A DNA stretch of 64,000 nt from Amphritea atlantica (GCF_018860855.1 NZ_JAHKQE010000047.1:1-64000); one strand, 5' to 3'. Numbered from the stretch's first letter, positions 6,698 to 17,589 are shown. Numbers and translations: made by a program. The notes: generated from the letters alone by a model not told the origin.

Positions 6698-8345
6698 CCA
6701 TGAAGCACTTATTCGTGGGCCGGAAAATAGTCAGCTTCACTCCCCGCAGGTGTTATTTGAGACCGCGATGGCCTGTGGTCTGGAGCATCGGTTAGAGCTT
6801 CTGTGTCGTCGACTTTCGCTGGAAGCCTATGCGCGGCAGGAGCTGGAAGGTAAATTATTTCTCAATGTTAGCGCATCTCTTTTAGGAACCCCGGAACATC
6901 GTCAGGGGTTAACCGCTGAATGGTTGAAATCCCTTAATATCCCATTAGATTCCATCGTTATTGAGATATCTGAACAGCATCCGTTTGATAATTACGGGCT
7001 AACGCTGGACGCGATTAACTATTATAAACAGATGGGTTTTAAAGTAGCGGTGGATGATCTCGGCACGGGCTACTCAGGGCTGAAACTCTGGTCTGAGCTG
7101 CAGCCAGATTATGTCAAAATTGATCGTCATTTTATCCACAACGTCGATCGTGAACCGATTAAACGGCAGTTTGTGAAATCGATCTGCAGTATTGCCAATG
7201 GGGTTGGCTCGAAGGTGATTGTTGAGGGAATAGAGACCCGTTCAGAGCTGGTCACCCTAAAAGAGTTGGGGGCGACGATCGGTCAAGGTTTTTATCTGGG
7301 GATGCCCACACAGCAGCCGGAAATGGAGTGTGATAGCCAGGAGTGGCTGCCCCGTAAACGGCGTGCCGGCAGTGAAAAAGATATGGCCGAGACCGCCGCG
7401 GTGCTGATTCATCCGGCGCCTGCGCTTAGTTTTGATGATCAGATGGGGTATACGGCTCAGCTGTTTAGCGATAACCCTCTGTATGATATTTTGGCGGTTT
7501 TGGAGGAGGGGCGTCCGATCGGCACCGTGCATCGTTCTGATCTGCTAGAGCTGTTTTCCACCCAGTATGGTCGCGCTTTATATGAGAACCGTCCGGTCAC
7601 TCGAATTCTGGATAGCAAGGCTATCATTATTGAATCGGACACCAGCCTAGAGCAGGTCTCGCGGTTGATTACCGAGCAGGATGCGGTGTATCTGCATCAG
7701 GGGTTGGTGATTACCAAAGACGGCCATTATCAAGGCATTGGCAATGTCCGGGATTTGCTGAAAAATATCACTGAACTGAAAATCCGTAATGCCCGCTATG
7801 CCAATCCGTTAACCCTAATGCCAGGTAATGTGCCGATCAATCGAGAAATTGATGGGTTGTTAAAACAGACGGAAAACTTTCGTGTGGCCTATTTTGATAT
7901 CAATTTCTTTAAGCCATTCAATGATAGTTATGGCTATGTGAAAGGGGATCGTCTTATCCAGCTATTGGGTGAGCTGCTGACCCGCCATGCGAACGGCGAA
8001 AATTTTACCGGCCATATTGGCGGTGACGATTTTGTGGTGGTGTTCCGTACGGAAGACTGGCAAGCCTGCTGTGAGTTGATTTTGCAGGAGTTTGATCAGG
8101 CTATACGGGAGTTCTATAGCCCAAAAGACTTAGAACAAGGGGGTATTTGGGCTGCGAGTCGTAACGGCGATACGACCTTTTATCCGGTACTCAGTCTTTC
8201 CTGTGGGGTGGTACACCCAGATCCCTACTGCTGCGTCAGTTATCATGAAGTCGCCGAGTTGGCGGCGCAGGCCAAGAAAGAAGCGAAAAAGCGCGAGGGT
8301 AGTTATCTGTTTATCTCTCAACGGCGAAAAATGCGTCCCAACTGA
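6540..8345 (+). CDS. EAL-CBS-GGDEF cyclic-di-GMP signalling protein
   Basis: A 601-residue cytoplasmic protein. The EAL domain (about 35-265) has EALIRG at 55-60, DDLGTGYSG, VEGIET and GQGFYLGMP, so phosphodiesterase activity is plausible. Two CBS motifs follow (about 270-400) and may sense a nucleotide. The C-terminal GGDEF domain has GGDDF near residue 495 in place of GGDEF, so cyclase activity is uncertain and the domain may only bind GTP. ATG at 6540 is preceded by an in-frame stop at 6498 and lacks a clear ribosome site. The 5' end is duplicated at 176-333. Confidence 0.93.
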   Translation: MLSELATIADTLNMTVSQMIPDRYAQLQELIETEQLYPHFQPIVDLRRGEVLGHEALIRGPENSQLHSPQVLFETAMACGLEHRLELLCRRLSLEAYARQELEGKLFLNVSASLLGTPEHRQGLTAEWLKSLNIPLDSIVIEISEQHPFDNYGLTLDAINYYKQMGFKVAVDDLGTGYSGLKLWSELQPDYVKIDRHFIHNVDREPIKRQFVKSICSIANGVGSKVIVEGIETRSELVTLKELGATIGQGFYLGMPTQQPEMECDSQEWLPRKRRAGSEKDMAETAAVLIHPAPALSFDDQMGYTAQLFSDNPLYDILAVLEEGRPIGTVHRSDLLELFSTQYGRALYENRPVTRILDSKAIIIESDTSLEQVSRLITEQDAVYLHQGLVITKDGHYQGIGNVRDLLKNITELKIRNARYANPLTLMPGNVPINREIDGLLKQTENFRVAYFDINFFKPFNDSYGYVKGDRLIQLLGELLTRHANGENFTGHIGGDDFVVVFRTEDWQACCELILQEFDQAIREFYSPKDLEQGGIWAASRNGDTTFYPVLSLSCGVVHPDPYCCVSYHEVAELAAQAKKEAKKREGSYLFISQRRKMRPN

Positions 8346-8638
8346 GTTAAGTGCTGCTAGACTTTTCTTGGGCGGGCGATTGTCTCAGTGCGCTCACGGT
8401 TTTATCTTATAGAGCCCAATCGATTATTCTATATTCCCCAAAACCATAACTCCTGTTTAGAGTGCCTGACCAGTCATGGTATATTGGCGCACGGTTTATC
8501 ATGACTGCATTGTTGATGTGCCGAGGTGTTCTAGCCTCAGGCTTGTTAAAGCAGGATACATCGTTGGCGCTGAACTGAGTCGTCAACCTAGCGTTCATAT
8601 TCAAATGTAACACTTAGCACTTAACTGGGAGCTTAGCG
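8346..8638. other. Intergenic region before nudF
   Basis: 293 bases with no convincing gene. It must contain the promoter of the nudF operon. GGGAG at 8627-8631 is a good ribosome site for the nudF ATG at 8639. No TPP-type riboswitch or other recognised leader is visible. Confidence 0.4.
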
Positions 8639-9283
8639 ATGGCTAACTGGCAACCTACCTTTACCGCTGCGGATGCTGCCATCATTGCGCAGGAACGTAC
8701 CTATGATGGTTTTTTTAAAATCCGCCGATTAACGATCCGTCATGCGCTATTCGAAGGCGGGAAAATAGAGATTGTGCGGGAACAATTTCAGCGTGGGAAT
8801 GCGGTTTGTGTATTGTTGTTTGATCCCGATCAGGACGCCTTGGTGCTAGTGGAGCAGTTTCGTGTTGGCGCGTTGGGTAAAGCGGATAGCCCGTGGTTGT
8901 TAGAGCTGGTGGCGGGTATTGTCGAGCCAGGTGAAACGCCGAAGGATGTCGCTCTGCGTGAATCGCAAGAGGAAGCCGGCGCCTATATTGACAATATTGT
9001 ACCGATTACCCGTTATCTGCCCAGTGCTGGTGGATGTGACGAATATGTTGATCTACTCTGTGCCCGCGTGGATAGCACCGTCGTCGGTGGTGTGCATGGA
9101 CTGGCTGAGGAAGGCGAGGATATTCGAGTGCATGTGCTACCCTTTGCCGAGGTCTGTGAGTTGGTGGCCAATGGTGTGATCGATAATGCGGCCAGCATCA
9201 TTGCGGTACAATGGCTACAGTTAAACCGGCAAACACTGCTGCAACGCTGGGGTTATCAGTCATCCCTTGATGATGAGCGATGA
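8639..9283 (+). CDS. nudF: ADP-ribose pyrophosphatase
   Basis: A 214-residue Nudix hydrolase that splits ADP-ribose to AMP and ribose 5-phosphate in the cytoplasm. The Nudix box runs G93 to A115 with the metal-binding REx2EE core (R107, E108, E111, E112) and G114. Length and N-terminal beta domain match NudF. It begins the conserved nudF-yqiB-cpdA-yqiA-parE-parC block. The 3' end and following spacer contain short GAGCGATGA repeats. Confidence 0.95.
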   Translation: MANWQPTFTAADAAIIAQERTYDGFFKIRRLTIRHALFEGGKIEIVREQFQRGNAVCVLLFDPDQDALVLVEQFRVGALGKADSPWLLELVAGIVEPGETPKDVALRESQEEAGAYIDNIVPITRYLPSAGGCDEYVDLLCARVDSTVVGGVHGLAEEGEDIRVHVLPFAEVCELVANGVIDNAASIIAVQWLQLNRQTLLQRWGYQSSLDDER

Positions 9284-9357
9284 GCGATGAACGTACATGA
9301 GCGATGAAGAGTAAAGCTTAAATTTTAAACGCTGTAGATTTAAGAGCTGTAGAGAAA

Positions 9358-9798
9358 ATGAAAAAACGTTATGTACCTGATCTGGTGAAACAGATGGCTG
9401 ACTGTGAGGCCAACTATCTGCGTCTGATGCGGTTGATGCCGGATATCGAACAGCGTGATGAACGCGTCTTCGAGGTTAGCTGCCATCAACAGCAGAGTAC
9501 CGTGCGCCTGCAGATTGAGGAGCGTTTTACCTATACCACCACTGTATTGGTATCTCAGAGTTCGGATCATCGTTGGCTGGAAGCGCCGAGCTTGATTGTC
9601 AGGATGTACCATGATGCTCGGGCAGCAGAGGTTATTTGCCTAAAAAGTAAGCGTCATTTTCGTGGGGTTTACAGTTACCCGAACGCGCAGATGCACCAAA
9701 AAGACGAGAAGGCACAGCTTAATCAGTATCTAGGCGAATGGCTTAGTCACTGTCTCACCCATGGCCAGGCCGCAGAACCCGCGTATAGTTTTACATGA
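9358..9798 (+). CDS. yqiB: DUF1249 family protein YqiB
   Basis: A 146-residue cytoplasmic protein of the DUF1249 family, of unknown biochemical function. It starts KKRYVPDLVKQMADCEANYLR, typical of the family. It sits in its usual place between nudF and cpdA and overlaps cpdA by four bases (ATGA at 9795), implying translational coupling. No catalytic motif is visible. Confidence 0.9.
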   Translation: MKKRYVPDLVKQMADCEANYLRLMRLMPDIEQRDERVFEVSCHQQQSTVRLQIEERFTYTTTVLVSQSSDHRWLEAPSLIVRMYHDARAAEVICLKSKRHFRGVYSYPNAQMHQKDEKAQLNQYLGEWLSHCLTHGQAAEPAYSFT

Positions 9799-10559
9799 AG
9801 CCGTTAATTGTTGCGCAGATTACCGATTGTCATCTGCAAAATGATCCGAGCCAAGATTACCGTGGTCGGGATGTTGAGCAGAGTTTAAATGCGGTGGTTG
9901 ATGATGTGCTCTGTCAAACTCCAGCCGCTGAGCTGATCCTCTGGACTGGAGACCTAGTCCACCACGGCGCCTTAAACGGTTATACCCGTCTGCATGAGCG
10001 GCTGATGGGGTTGCCGCTACCCAGTTATTGGATTCCCGGTAATCATGATGATGCCGACCTGATGCGGCAACGGGGCGGCGAACTGAATCAACGGACAGTG
10101 GTTCAGCAGGGTTGGGCGATTATTCTGCTCGATAGCACTTCAGAGCCAGACGGTCAGGGGGGCGGATCTTTAGCGTCGCTGGAGTTGGATTTTCTGGAAC
10201 AGCAGTTGCTGCTGTACAAGGATTATCATTGCCTGATCGGGCTGCATCACAATCCACTGCCGGTCGATAGCGAGTGGCAAGATAGTATCATGCTAGCGAA
10301 TGCCGGTGCCTTTTGGCGTATTCTGGCCTCGCATCAACAGGTTAAAGGCATCGTTCATGGCCATGTTCATCAGCCGGGTGATTGCTTGCATCAAGGGGTG
10401 CGCGTGTTGATGACGCCAGCGAGTTCGGTGCAGTTTAAGGCGCGGTGTCGGCAAATAATCCTTGAGGATTCCCCGACGCTTGAGTTACCAGGCTATCGAT
10501 TATTACAGCTCTATCCGGATGGTCGAATAACCACCCTGGTCAAAAGAGTCGCGTGTTAA
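9795..10559 (+). CDS. cpdA: 3',5'-cyclic-AMP phosphodiesterase
   Basis: A 254-residue class III cyclic nucleotide phosphodiesterase that hydrolyses cAMP to AMP. The calcineurin-like metal motifs appear in order: D11 and H13 (ITDCHL), GD (WTGDLVHHG), GNHDD, GLHHNP and HGHVHQ. It would lower cAMP and so Crp-dependent expression. Translationally coupled to yqiB by overlap; 88 bp separate it from yqiA. Confidence 0.95.
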   Translation: MKPLIVAQITDCHLQNDPSQDYRGRDVEQSLNAVVDDVLCQTPAAELILWTGDLVHHGALNGYTRLHERLMGLPLPSYWIPGNHDDADLMRQRGGELNQRTVVQQGWAIILLDSTSEPDGQGGGSLASLELDFLEQQLLLYKDYHCLIGLHHNPLPVDSEWQDSIMLANAGAFWRILASHQQVKGIVHGHVHQPGDCLHQGVRVLMTPASSVQFKARCRQIILEDSPTLELPGYRLLQLYPDGRITTLVKRVAC

Positions 10560-10647
10560 GGTTGCAACACTCAGCACTCTCCGGTAATTTACCGAAAGCA
10601 TGTATATATATACAGATAAAGTTTATGGCAGAGAGTAAAGGTTATTA

Positions 10648-11292
10648 ATGGCCCAACCACTGTTTATCTATATTCACGGTTTCAACAGCTCGCCGGATTC
10701 TTTTAAGGCGCGTTTTTTTGTCGACTGGATGACGGCGGCCGGGCGTGGGGATGAAGTCATAGTGCCTGCGCTGCCCCATTGGCCTGCTGCGGCCATCGCG
10801 CTGCTTGAGCAACTCATCATAAGTCATTCTGAACGCACCATTGTGCTGGTGGGCAGCTCGTTGGGGGGCTATTACAGCACCTGGCTGGTTGAAAAATACG
10901 GCCTGCGGGCGGTGTTGATCAATCCGGCGGTACGCCCGTTTGAATTATTGGCGGAGATGCTTGGCGAGCAGGGCAACTATTATAGCGATGAACAATATGA
11001 GCTAACCGGAGAGCATCTGGAGCAGTTGCTCGCGATTAACTGCAACCATTTACAAGATCCATCCCGCTATCTACTGCTGACCCAAACCGGCGATGAAACG
11101 CTCGATTATCGCGAAGCGGTGAGTAAATTTAAGGCTTCACCCATGTTGATTCAGACGGGTGGCAGTCATGGTTTTGACCAATTTGAATCTGTTATTCCGG
11201 CGATTCTGGCATTTGCCGAAGGCCGGATTGAGTTGCCAGCGATCACTGATCTGACCGCTGGGCAAATAAGGACTGAAACTTCCGATGAGTAA
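10648..11292 (+). CDS. yqiA: YqiA-family alpha/beta-hydrolase esterase
   Basis: A 214-residue serine esterase of the UPF0227/YqiA family. The nucleophile elbow is GSSLGG near residue 70; FIYIHGFNSSP is the N-terminal oxyanion loop and GGSHGFD the probable catalytic-His region. The physiological substrate is unknown. A ribosome site (AAAGG) lies just before ATG 10648. The last 8 bases overlap the parE start, suggesting coupled translation. Confidence 0.93.
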   Translation: MAQPLFIYIHGFNSSPDSFKARFFVDWMTAAGRGDEVIVPALPHWPAAAIALLEQLIISHSERTIVLVGSSLGGYYSTWLVEKYGLRAVLINPAVRPFELLAEMLGEQGNYYSDEQYELTGEHLEQLLAINCNHLQDPSRYLLLTQTGDETLDYREAVSKFKASPMLIQTGGSHGFDQFESVIPAILAFAEGRIELPAITDLTAGQIRTETSDE

Positions 11293-13177
11293 TACCTATA
11301 ACTCTGATGCAATTGAGGTACTGAGCGGGCTGGACCCGGTGCGTCGTCGTCCTGGTATGTATACCGAGACCGATCGGCCTAACCATCTGGCTCAGGAAGT
11401 GATCGATAACAGTGTGGATGAAGCACTGGCCGGTCATGCGACCCAGATGGATGTTACCCTGCATAAAGATGGCGCTATTAGTGTTAAAGATAATGGTCGG
11501 GGCATGCCAGTGGATATCCATCCTGAAGAGGGTGTTAGCGGTGTTGAGCTGATTCTGACTCGGCTGCATGCTGGGGGTAAGTTTTCCAATGAAAACTACA
11601 ACTACTCCGGTGGTTTGCACGGCGTGGGGGTCTCGGTGGTCAATGCCCTATCGAAGCTGTTAGAAGTCACCATTCGTCGGGGCGGTAATGTTTATCGCAT
11701 GACCTATGCCGACGGCGAAAAAGTATCTGATCTTGAAATTATCGATAGTTGTGGTCAGCGTAATACCGGTACTGAAGTTCGCTTTTTAGCCGATCCAAAA
11801 TATTTTGATACGCCTAAATATCATCTGACTAAACTGCGGCATATGCTACGCGCGAAAGCGGTACTCTGTTCTGGTTTGCGGGTGACCTTTACCGACGCTT
11901 CGGGCAGCACCAAAGAAAAAGATGAATGGTATTACGAAGATGGTTTGGTGGATTATCTTAAAGGCACCACTCAAGTATTTGAAACACTGCCGGAAGAGCC
12001 GTTTACGGTGTCTTTTCAAGGCGAACGCGACGGCTTAGATGTGGCACTTCAGTGGCTGCCGGAAGGTGGTGAACTGACCGGTGAGAGTTACGTCAACTTG
12101 ATTCCGACGGCGCAGGGCGGCACCCATGTGAACGGCTTGCGTACCGGGCTGCTGGAAGCGATGCGGGAGTTTTGTGAATTCCGTAACTTATTGCCCCGTG
12201 GCGTTAAGATCTCTGCCGAAGATATTTGGGAGCGTTGTTGCTATATCCTCTCGGTGAAAATGCAGGATCCACAGTTTTCTGGACAGACCAAAGAGCGTCT
12301 GTCGTCGCGCGAAATCGCATCGTTTGTATCTGGTGCGGTGAAGGACGCCTTCAGCCTGTGGCTTAACCGTCATGTCGAAGACGGTGAAAAGATCGCTGAA
12401 CTAGTGATCAGTAATGCGCAGAAACGGTTACGTTCGAATAAGAAAGTCATCCGTAAGAAAGTAACCTCGGGGCCTGCGCTGCCGGGTAAGCTGGCCGACT
12501 GTACCGGCAACGATGCGATGCAAGGGGAACTCTTCTTAGTGGAAGGGGATTCGGCAGGTGGTTCTGCCAAGCAAGCGCGGGATCGTGAATACCAAGCGGT
12601 GATGCCACTACGGGGTAAGATCCTTAATACTTGGGAAGTCGATCATAACGATGTGTTGGCGTCTCAGGAGGTAAATCATATCTCCATCGCCATTGGTGTA
12701 GAGCCAGGCACCGATAATTTCGACGGTTTGCGTTATGGCAAAATCTGTATCCTTGCCGATGCGGACTCTGATGGACTGCATATAGCCACGCTATTGTGTG
12801 CGTTGTTTGTGCGTCACTTCAAGCCGCTGGTGGCCGCCGGTCATGTCTATGTGGCGATGCCGCCACTGTATCGTATCGATGTGGCCAAGGATGTCTTCTA
12901 TGCCCTCGATGATAATGAGAAAGACAGTATTGTTGAACGGATTAAGAAGGAGCGCAAAAATGCCAAAATCGGTGTGCAGCGCTTCAAGGGTTTGGGTGAG
13001 ATGAACCCATTGCAACTGCGTGAAACCACCATGTCCCGTGATACCCGTCGTTTGGTTCAACTGACCATCGAACCGGGTGATGGCACTAATGAAGTGATGG
13101 ATATGTTGCTGGCGAAGAAACGTTCCCCTGATCGTAAAGAGTGGCTGGAAAGTAAAGGTAATCTGGCAGACGTATAA
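11285..13177 (+). CDS. parE: DNA topoisomerase IV subunit B
   Basis: A 630-residue ATPase subunit of topoisomerase IV, which unlinks daughter chromosomes. GHKL ATP-binding motifs: EVIDNSVDEA, DNGRGMP and GGLHGVG. The TOPRIM metal site is EGDSAGGSA plus DADSDGLHI; the Ser in DADSD separates ParE from GyrB. Length equals the E. coli protein. parC lies 81 bp downstream on the same strand. Confidence 0.98.
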   Translation: MSNTYNSDAIEVLSGLDPVRRRPGMYTETDRPNHLAQEVIDNSVDEALAGHATQMDVTLHKDGAISVKDNGRGMPVDIHPEEGVSGVELILTRLHAGGKFSNENYNYSGGLHGVGVSVVNALSKLLEVTIRRGGNVYRMTYADGEKVSDLEIIDSCGQRNTGTEVRFLADPKYFDTPKYHLTKLRHMLRAKAVLCSGLRVTFTDASGSTKEKDEWYYEDGLVDYLKGTTQVFETLPEEPFTVSFQGERDGLDVALQWLPEGGELTGESYVNLIPTAQGGTHVNGLRTGLLEAMREFCEFRNLLPRGVKISAEDIWERCCYILSVKMQDPQFSGQTKERLSSREIASFVSGAVKDAFSLWLNRHVEDGEKIAELVISNAQKRLRSNKKVIRKKVTSGPALPGKLADCTGNDAMQGELFLVEGDSAGGSAKQARDREYQAVMPLRGKILNTWEVDHNDVLASQEVNHISIAIGVEPGTDNFDGLRYGKICILADADSDGLHIATLLCALFVRHFKPLVAAGHVYVAMPPLYRIDVAKDVFYALDDNEKDSIVERIKKERKNAKIGVQRFKGLGEMNPLQLRETTMSRDTRRLVQLTIEPGDGTNEVMDMLLAKKRSPDRKEWLESKGNLADV

Positions 13178-13258
13178 CCCTGGGGTTTAACGACCTCGCA
13201 GTTATATTGATAAGTACGCTGAAGCAATAGTTGAGTTTGATGAGCGCCGGGATAAAAG

Positions 13259-15544
13259 ATGAGCGGAACAGTACATATTGATGAAGGCATTGAACGCCTG
13301 TCACTGAAAGAATATACCGAGAAGGCGTATCTGGATTATTCCATGTACGTCATCCTTGATCGGGCGCTGCCAAATATCGGCGACGGCCTGAAACCGGTGC
13401 AACGACGCATTGTTTATGCAATGTCTGAACTCGGGTTGAAATCAACCGCTAAGTACAAAAAGTCAGCTCGTACCGTGGGTGATGTGCTAGGTAAATTCCA
13501 TCCTCACGGTGATAGCGCCTGCTATGAAGCGATGGTGTTGATGGCGCAGCCATTCTCTTATCGTTACCCACTGATCGATGGTCAGGGTAACTGGGGCTCG
13601 CCGGATGATCCGAAGTCCTTTGCAGCGATGCGTTACACCGAGTCTAAACTGGCGAAATATGCCGAGGTGTTACTCAAAGAGGTAGCACAGGGTACCGTCG
13701 AATGGGGGCCAAACTTTGATGGCACCATTGATGAGCCACTCACCTTGCCGGCTCGGCTGCCGAATATTCTGTTAAACGGTACCACCGGTATCGCGGTGGG
13801 TATGGCAACCGATATTCCGCCTCATAATCTACGGGAAGTCACGCAAGCCTGTATTAAGCTGCTGTCTAAGCCGAGCATGAGCGTCGATGAGTTATGCGAG
13901 ATTATCCCCGGCCCGGATATGCCCACGGATGCAGAGCTGATTACTCCGCGTAAAGAACTGCAGAAGATGTATGAGACCGGTAAAGGCAGTCTCAGAGCAC
14001 GGGCAGTTTACAGCCGTGAGCAGGGCGACATTGTCATTACCGCGCTGCCTTATCAGGTGTCTGGGGCGAAAGTCTTGGAGCAGATCGCCCAGCAGATGCA
14101 GCAGAAAAAACTGCCCATGGTATCTGATTTGCGAGATGAGTCGGATCATGAAAATCCAACCCGTTTGGTGATTGTACCTCGCTCAAATCGCATCGATGTT
14201 GAGCAGTTGATGGCGCACCTGTTTGCTAGTACTGACCTAGAGCGTACCTACCGCGTCAATATGAATATGATCGGTATCGACGGTCGCCCGAAGGTGAAAA
14301 ACCTTAAGGAAATTCTTACCGAGTGGCTGGTTTATCGTACTGAAACCGTGCGCCGCCGCCTGCAGTTCCGCTTGGATAAAGTGCTAGCTCGGTTACATAT
14401 TCTCGAAGGCTTAATGGTGGCCTATCTCAATATCGATGAAGTGATTGAGATTATCCGTACCGAAGAGAAGCCTAAGCTGGTGATGATTGAGCGCTTCGGT
14501 ATTACAGCGACTCAGGCTGAGGCTATTTTAGAGATCAGACTGCGTCAGTTGGCTAAGCTGGAAGAGATTAAGATTCGCGGCGAGATTGATGAACTCACCG
14601 AAGAGCGTAACTACCTAGAAGAGATTCTAGGCTCTGAAAAACTCATGCGTAAGCTGATTCGCGACGAATTGAAGGCCGATGCGAAAGAGTATGGCGATGA
14701 TCGTCGTTCTCCGATCGTGGCCCGTGAAGAAGCCAAGGTGATGGATGAAAAAGCGCTGCTGACGGCGGATCCGATTACCGCTGTGATTTCTAAGCAGGGC
14801 TGGATTCGTTCTGCGAAAGGGCATGATATCGATCCTGAAGGGTTAAGCTATAAATCCGGTGATGGCTTTAAGCTAGCCTGTTTTGGGCGAATGAACCAGC
14901 CGATCATTTTGCTCGATAGTACGGGGCGGGCCTATTCGTTGGAAGCGCATACGCTGCCATCTGCACGAGGCCAGGGCGAGCCGGTGACCGGAAAACTAAC
15001 CTTACCGAAAGGTGCCACCATTGACGGCGCGATTGCGGGTAAGGATGATGATGCGGTGCTGCTAGCCTCGGATGCAGGTTATGGCTTCGTGACTAAAATT
15101 GCCGATATGACCAGTAAAACCCGTACCGGTAAAGCCGCGCTGACCTTGCCAAAAGGTGCGAAGGGGATGCCGCCGATGGCCTTGACCAACAAAGATAGTG
15201 ATCTGTTGGTGGCAGTGACGAATGAAGGGCGGATGCTGGTGTTCCCAGTAAAAGACCTGCCTGAGTTAGGTCGTGGTAAAGGTAATAAAATTATCAATAT
15301 CCCGTCCGCCAGAGCCGCCACGAGGGAGGAGTTGCTGATCGCGATGGTGACCCTGTCTGAGCAGGATACCCTACAGGTTAATTCTGGCCGTCAGCATCTG
15401 AAAATGAAGCCGTCTGATTTGGAGCATTACCGTGGTGAACGTGGTCGCCGGGGTAATAAACTGCCGCGGGGTTATCAGCGAGTTGATTCACTCGAAGTGA
15501 TTGCTAAGGTCTCCGCGGATGGCGCTTCGTCGGAATCCGAGTAA
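13259..15544 (+). CDS. parC: DNA topoisomerase IV subunit A
   Basis: A 761-residue DNA-cleaving subunit. The catalytic tyrosine is Y126 (AMRYTESK). The quinolone-resistance segment [10 protein letters not shown] has Ser86 and Glu90, equivalent to E. coli Ser80 and Glu84, so it is the wild-type state. C-terminal beta-pinwheel repeats occupy about 500-740. A terminator follows at 15592. Confidence 0.98.
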   Translation: MSGTVHIDEGIERLSLKEYTEKAYLDYSMYVILDRALPNIGDGLKPVQRRIVYAMSELGLKSTAKYKKSARTVGDVLGKFHPHGDSACYEAMVLMAQPFSYRYPLIDGQGNWGSPDDPKSFAAMRYTESKLAKYAEVLLKEVAQGTVEWGPNFDGTIDEPLTLPARLPNILLNGTTGIAVGMATDIPPHNLREVTQACIKLLSKPSMSVDELCEIIPGPDMPTDAELITPRKELQKMYETGKGSLRARAVYSREQGDIVITALPYQVSGAKVLEQIAQQMQQKKLPMVSDLRDESDHENPTRLVIVPRSNRIDVEQLMAHLFASTDLERTYRVNMNMIGIDGRPKVKNLKEILTEWLVYRTETVRRRLQFRLDKVLARLHILEGLMVAYLNIDEVIEIIRTEEKPKLVMIERFGITATQAEAILEIRLRQLAKLEEIKIRGEIDELTEERNYLEEILGSEKLMRKLIRDELKADAKEYGDDRRSPIVAREEAKVMDEKALLTADPITAVISKQGWIRSAKGHDIDPEGLSYKSGDGFKLACFGRMNQPIILLDSTGRAYSLEAHTLPSARGQGEPVTGKLTLPKGATIDGAIAGKDDDAVLLASDAGYGFVTKIADMTSKTRTGKAALTLPKGAKGMPPMALTNKDSDLLVAVTNEGRMLVFPVKDLPELGRGKGNKIINIPSARAATREELLIAMVTLSEQDTLQVNSGRQHLKMKPSDLEHYRGERGRRGNKLPRGYQRVDSLEVIAKVSADGASSESE

Positions 15545-15591
15545 CGCTGTTCGCTGTTTACTTTTAGCCGAGTTGCTTAAGTGACAGAAAA

Positions 15592-15617
15592 AGAGTGATC
15601 TTGGATCGCTCTTTTTT
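15592..15617 (+). terminator. Rho-independent terminator of parC
   Basis: A 9-bp stem (AGAGTGATC, GATCGCTCT, one G-T pair) with a 3-base loop and a T6 tail, 48 bases after the parC stop. Confidence 0.88.
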
Positions 15618-15688
15618 CGTTATGGGCCCCTGTTAAGAGGGTTTCGGCCCAGTAGCGGGTTAAAATACAACTGACTTTACTCATTTAC

Positions 15689-15717
15689 TTTCAAATCGAG
15701 ACAGTTTTCTGTAAAAT
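15689..15717 (+). promoter_or_regulatory. Candidate rpsA promoter
   Basis: TAAAAT at 15712-15717 resembles a -10 element; TTTCAA at 15689-15694 is a weak -35 at 17-bp spacing. It would give an rpsA leader of about 140 bases. Confidence 0.4.
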
Positions 15718-15786
15718 ACCGCCCCTACCTCTCTTGTTTGGTTGTTTTTTAGTCAGTCTGTGCAACCTAACAAGATAATTAAACTG

Positions 15787-15809
15787 CCCTGTATCAACTG
15801 ACAATACAG
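15787..15809 (+). promoter_or_regulatory. Hairpin in the rpsA leader
   Basis: CCTGTAT and ATACAGG form a 7-bp stem about 55 bases before the rpsA start. In E. coli S1 represses its own translation through leader hairpins; this stem could serve the same purpose. Confidence 0.35.
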
Positions 15810-15862
15810 GTTGACCCCCTGCGAATCCTGTCTACCTACGGATTTGCTGTATAGGAAAAAGC

Positions 15863-17542
15863 ATGACCGAAAGCTTTGCTGACTTATTTGAAGAATCCCT
15901 TGAACTCGTTGCTATGGTGCCAGGCACCCTCGTTATGGGTGAAGTTATCGACATCGATAGTGACTGGGTTACCGTAAATGCTGGCCTGAAATCTGAGGCT
16001 GTTATTGCCCGCAGCCAGTTCCTTAATGATGCCCAAGAACTTGAAGTTCAAGTGGGTGACATGGTTAAGGTTACACTGGAAAGCGTTGAAGATGGTTCCG
16101 GTGAAACACGTCTGTCTCGTGAAAAAGCTAAACGCGCTGAGTCTTGGGGCGTTCTGGAAACTGCATTCGAAGCTGAAGAAACGGTTAAAGGTTTCATCAG
16201 TGGTACTGTTAAAGGTGGCTTCACCGTTACCGTTAACAAGATCAACGGCTTCCTGCCAGGTTCACTGGTAGATGTTCGTCCAGTTAAAAACGTTGACCAC
16301 CTGATGGGTCAAGAGCTGGAATTTAAACTGATCAAGCTGGATCAGAAGCGCGACAACATCGTTGTATCTCGTCGTGCTGTTCTTCAAGAAGCTAACAGCG
16401 CTCAACGTGATGAGCTGCTGGCTACTCTGGAAGAAGGTCAGCAAGTTAAGGGTTACGTTAAGAACCTGACCAACTACGGTGCATTCGTAGATCTGGGCGG
16501 TGTTGACGGCCTGCTGCACATCACTGACATGGCTTGGAAACGTATTTCTCACCCTAGCGATATGCTGACTCCGGGTGATGAGATTACTGTTCAAATCATC
16601 AAGTTTGATAAAGAAACTAACCGTCTGTCTCTAGGCCTGAAACAGCTGAACGAAGATCCTTGGTCTTCTATCCTGGCTCGTTTCCCTGCTGGAACTAAAG
16701 TTCCTGCACGTGTGACTAACCTGACTGACTACGGTTGCTTCGCTTCTATCGAAGATGGCGTTGAAGGTTTGATCCACGTTTCTGAAATGTCTTGGACAAA
16801 CAAAAACATCCACCCTTCTAAAGTTGTTCAAGTGAACGACGAAGTTGAAGTGATGGTTCTGGATGTTGATGAGAAGCGTCGTCGTATCTCTCTAGGTATG
16901 AAACAGTGCATCCCTAACCCATGGTCTACTTTTGCTGAGCAGTTCGCTGCTGGCGATAAAGTGACTGGTACTATCAAGACTATTACAGACTTCGGTATCT
17001 TCGTTGGTCTGGAAAATGATCTTGACGGTCTGGTTCACATGTCTGACATCTCTTGGGATGCCGACAGTGAAACTGCACTGCGCGAATACAAGAAAGGCGA
17101 AGAAGTTGAAGCCGTTATCCTGTCTATTGATGCTGAGAAAGAGCGTATCTCTCTGGGTATCAAGCAACTGGAAAGCGATCCTTTCTCTGAGTACGCTGCT
17201 GCCAACGACAAAAACACTATCGTTAAAGGTATTGTTAAGTCTGTAGACGCTAAAGGCGCTAACATCGAGCTGGCTGAAGGCATCGAAGGTTACCTGAAAG
17301 TGTCTGACATCAGCATCGATCGCATCGAAGATGCTTCTACTGTCCTGAAAGTAGGCGAAGAAGTTGAAGCGAAGATCGTTAACTTGGATCGTCGTAACCG
17401 TTCAATCACTCTGTCTATTAAAGCGAAAGATCAGGCTGATGAGAAAGCGGCAATCAAAGCGGTTGCTGATGCACCGGTTGAAACGGCTGGACCTACTACT
17501 ATCGGTGACCTGATCAAGGCACAGATGGCAGCTAAGAAGTAA
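15863..17542 (+). CDS. rpsA: 30S ribosomal protein S1
   Basis: A 559-residue protein with six S1 RNA-binding repeats (for example [19 protein letters not shown] and [19 protein letters not shown]). It binds mRNA on the 30S subunit and unfolds structured leaders. The codon choice is strongly restricted (CTG, CGT, GAA), unlike neighbours, as expected for a highly expressed gene. ihfB, the frequent downstream neighbour, is absent here. Confidence 0.99.
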   Translation: MTESFADLFEESLELVAMVPGTLVMGEVIDIDSDWVTVNAGLKSEAVIARSQFLNDAQELEVQVGDMVKVTLESVEDGSGETRLSREKAKRAESWGVLETAFEAEETVKGFISGTVKGGFTVTVNKINGFLPGSLVDVRPVKNVDHLMGQELEFKLIKLDQKRDNIVVSRRAVLQEANSAQRDELLATLEEGQQVKGYVKNLTNYGAFVDLGGVDGLLHITDMAWKRISHPSDMLTPGDEITVQIIKFDKETNRLSLGLKQLNEDPWSSILARFPAGTKVPARVTNLTDYGCFASIEDGVEGLIHVSEMSWTNKNIHPSKVVQVNDEVEVMVLDVDEKRRRISLGMKQCIPNPWSTFAEQFAAGDKVTGTIKTITDFGIFVGLENDLDGLVHMSDISWDADSETALREYKKGEEVEAVILSIDAEKERISLGIKQLESDPFSEYAAANDKNTIVKGIVKSVDAKGANIELAEGIEGYLKVSDISIDRIEDASTVLKVGEEVEAKIVNLDRRNRSITLSIKAKDQADEKAAIKAVADAPVETAGPTTIGDLIKAQMAAKK

Positions 17543-17563
17543 AACTTCTAAGCTGATAAAAAA

Positions 17564-17589
17564 GGAGCGCTGATGCGCTCCTTTTTTTT
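17564..17589 (+). terminator. Rho-independent terminator of rpsA
   Basis: A perfect 7-bp GC stem (GGAGCGC, GCGCTCC) with TGAT loop and T8 tail, 22 bases after the rpsA stop. Confidence 0.95.
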
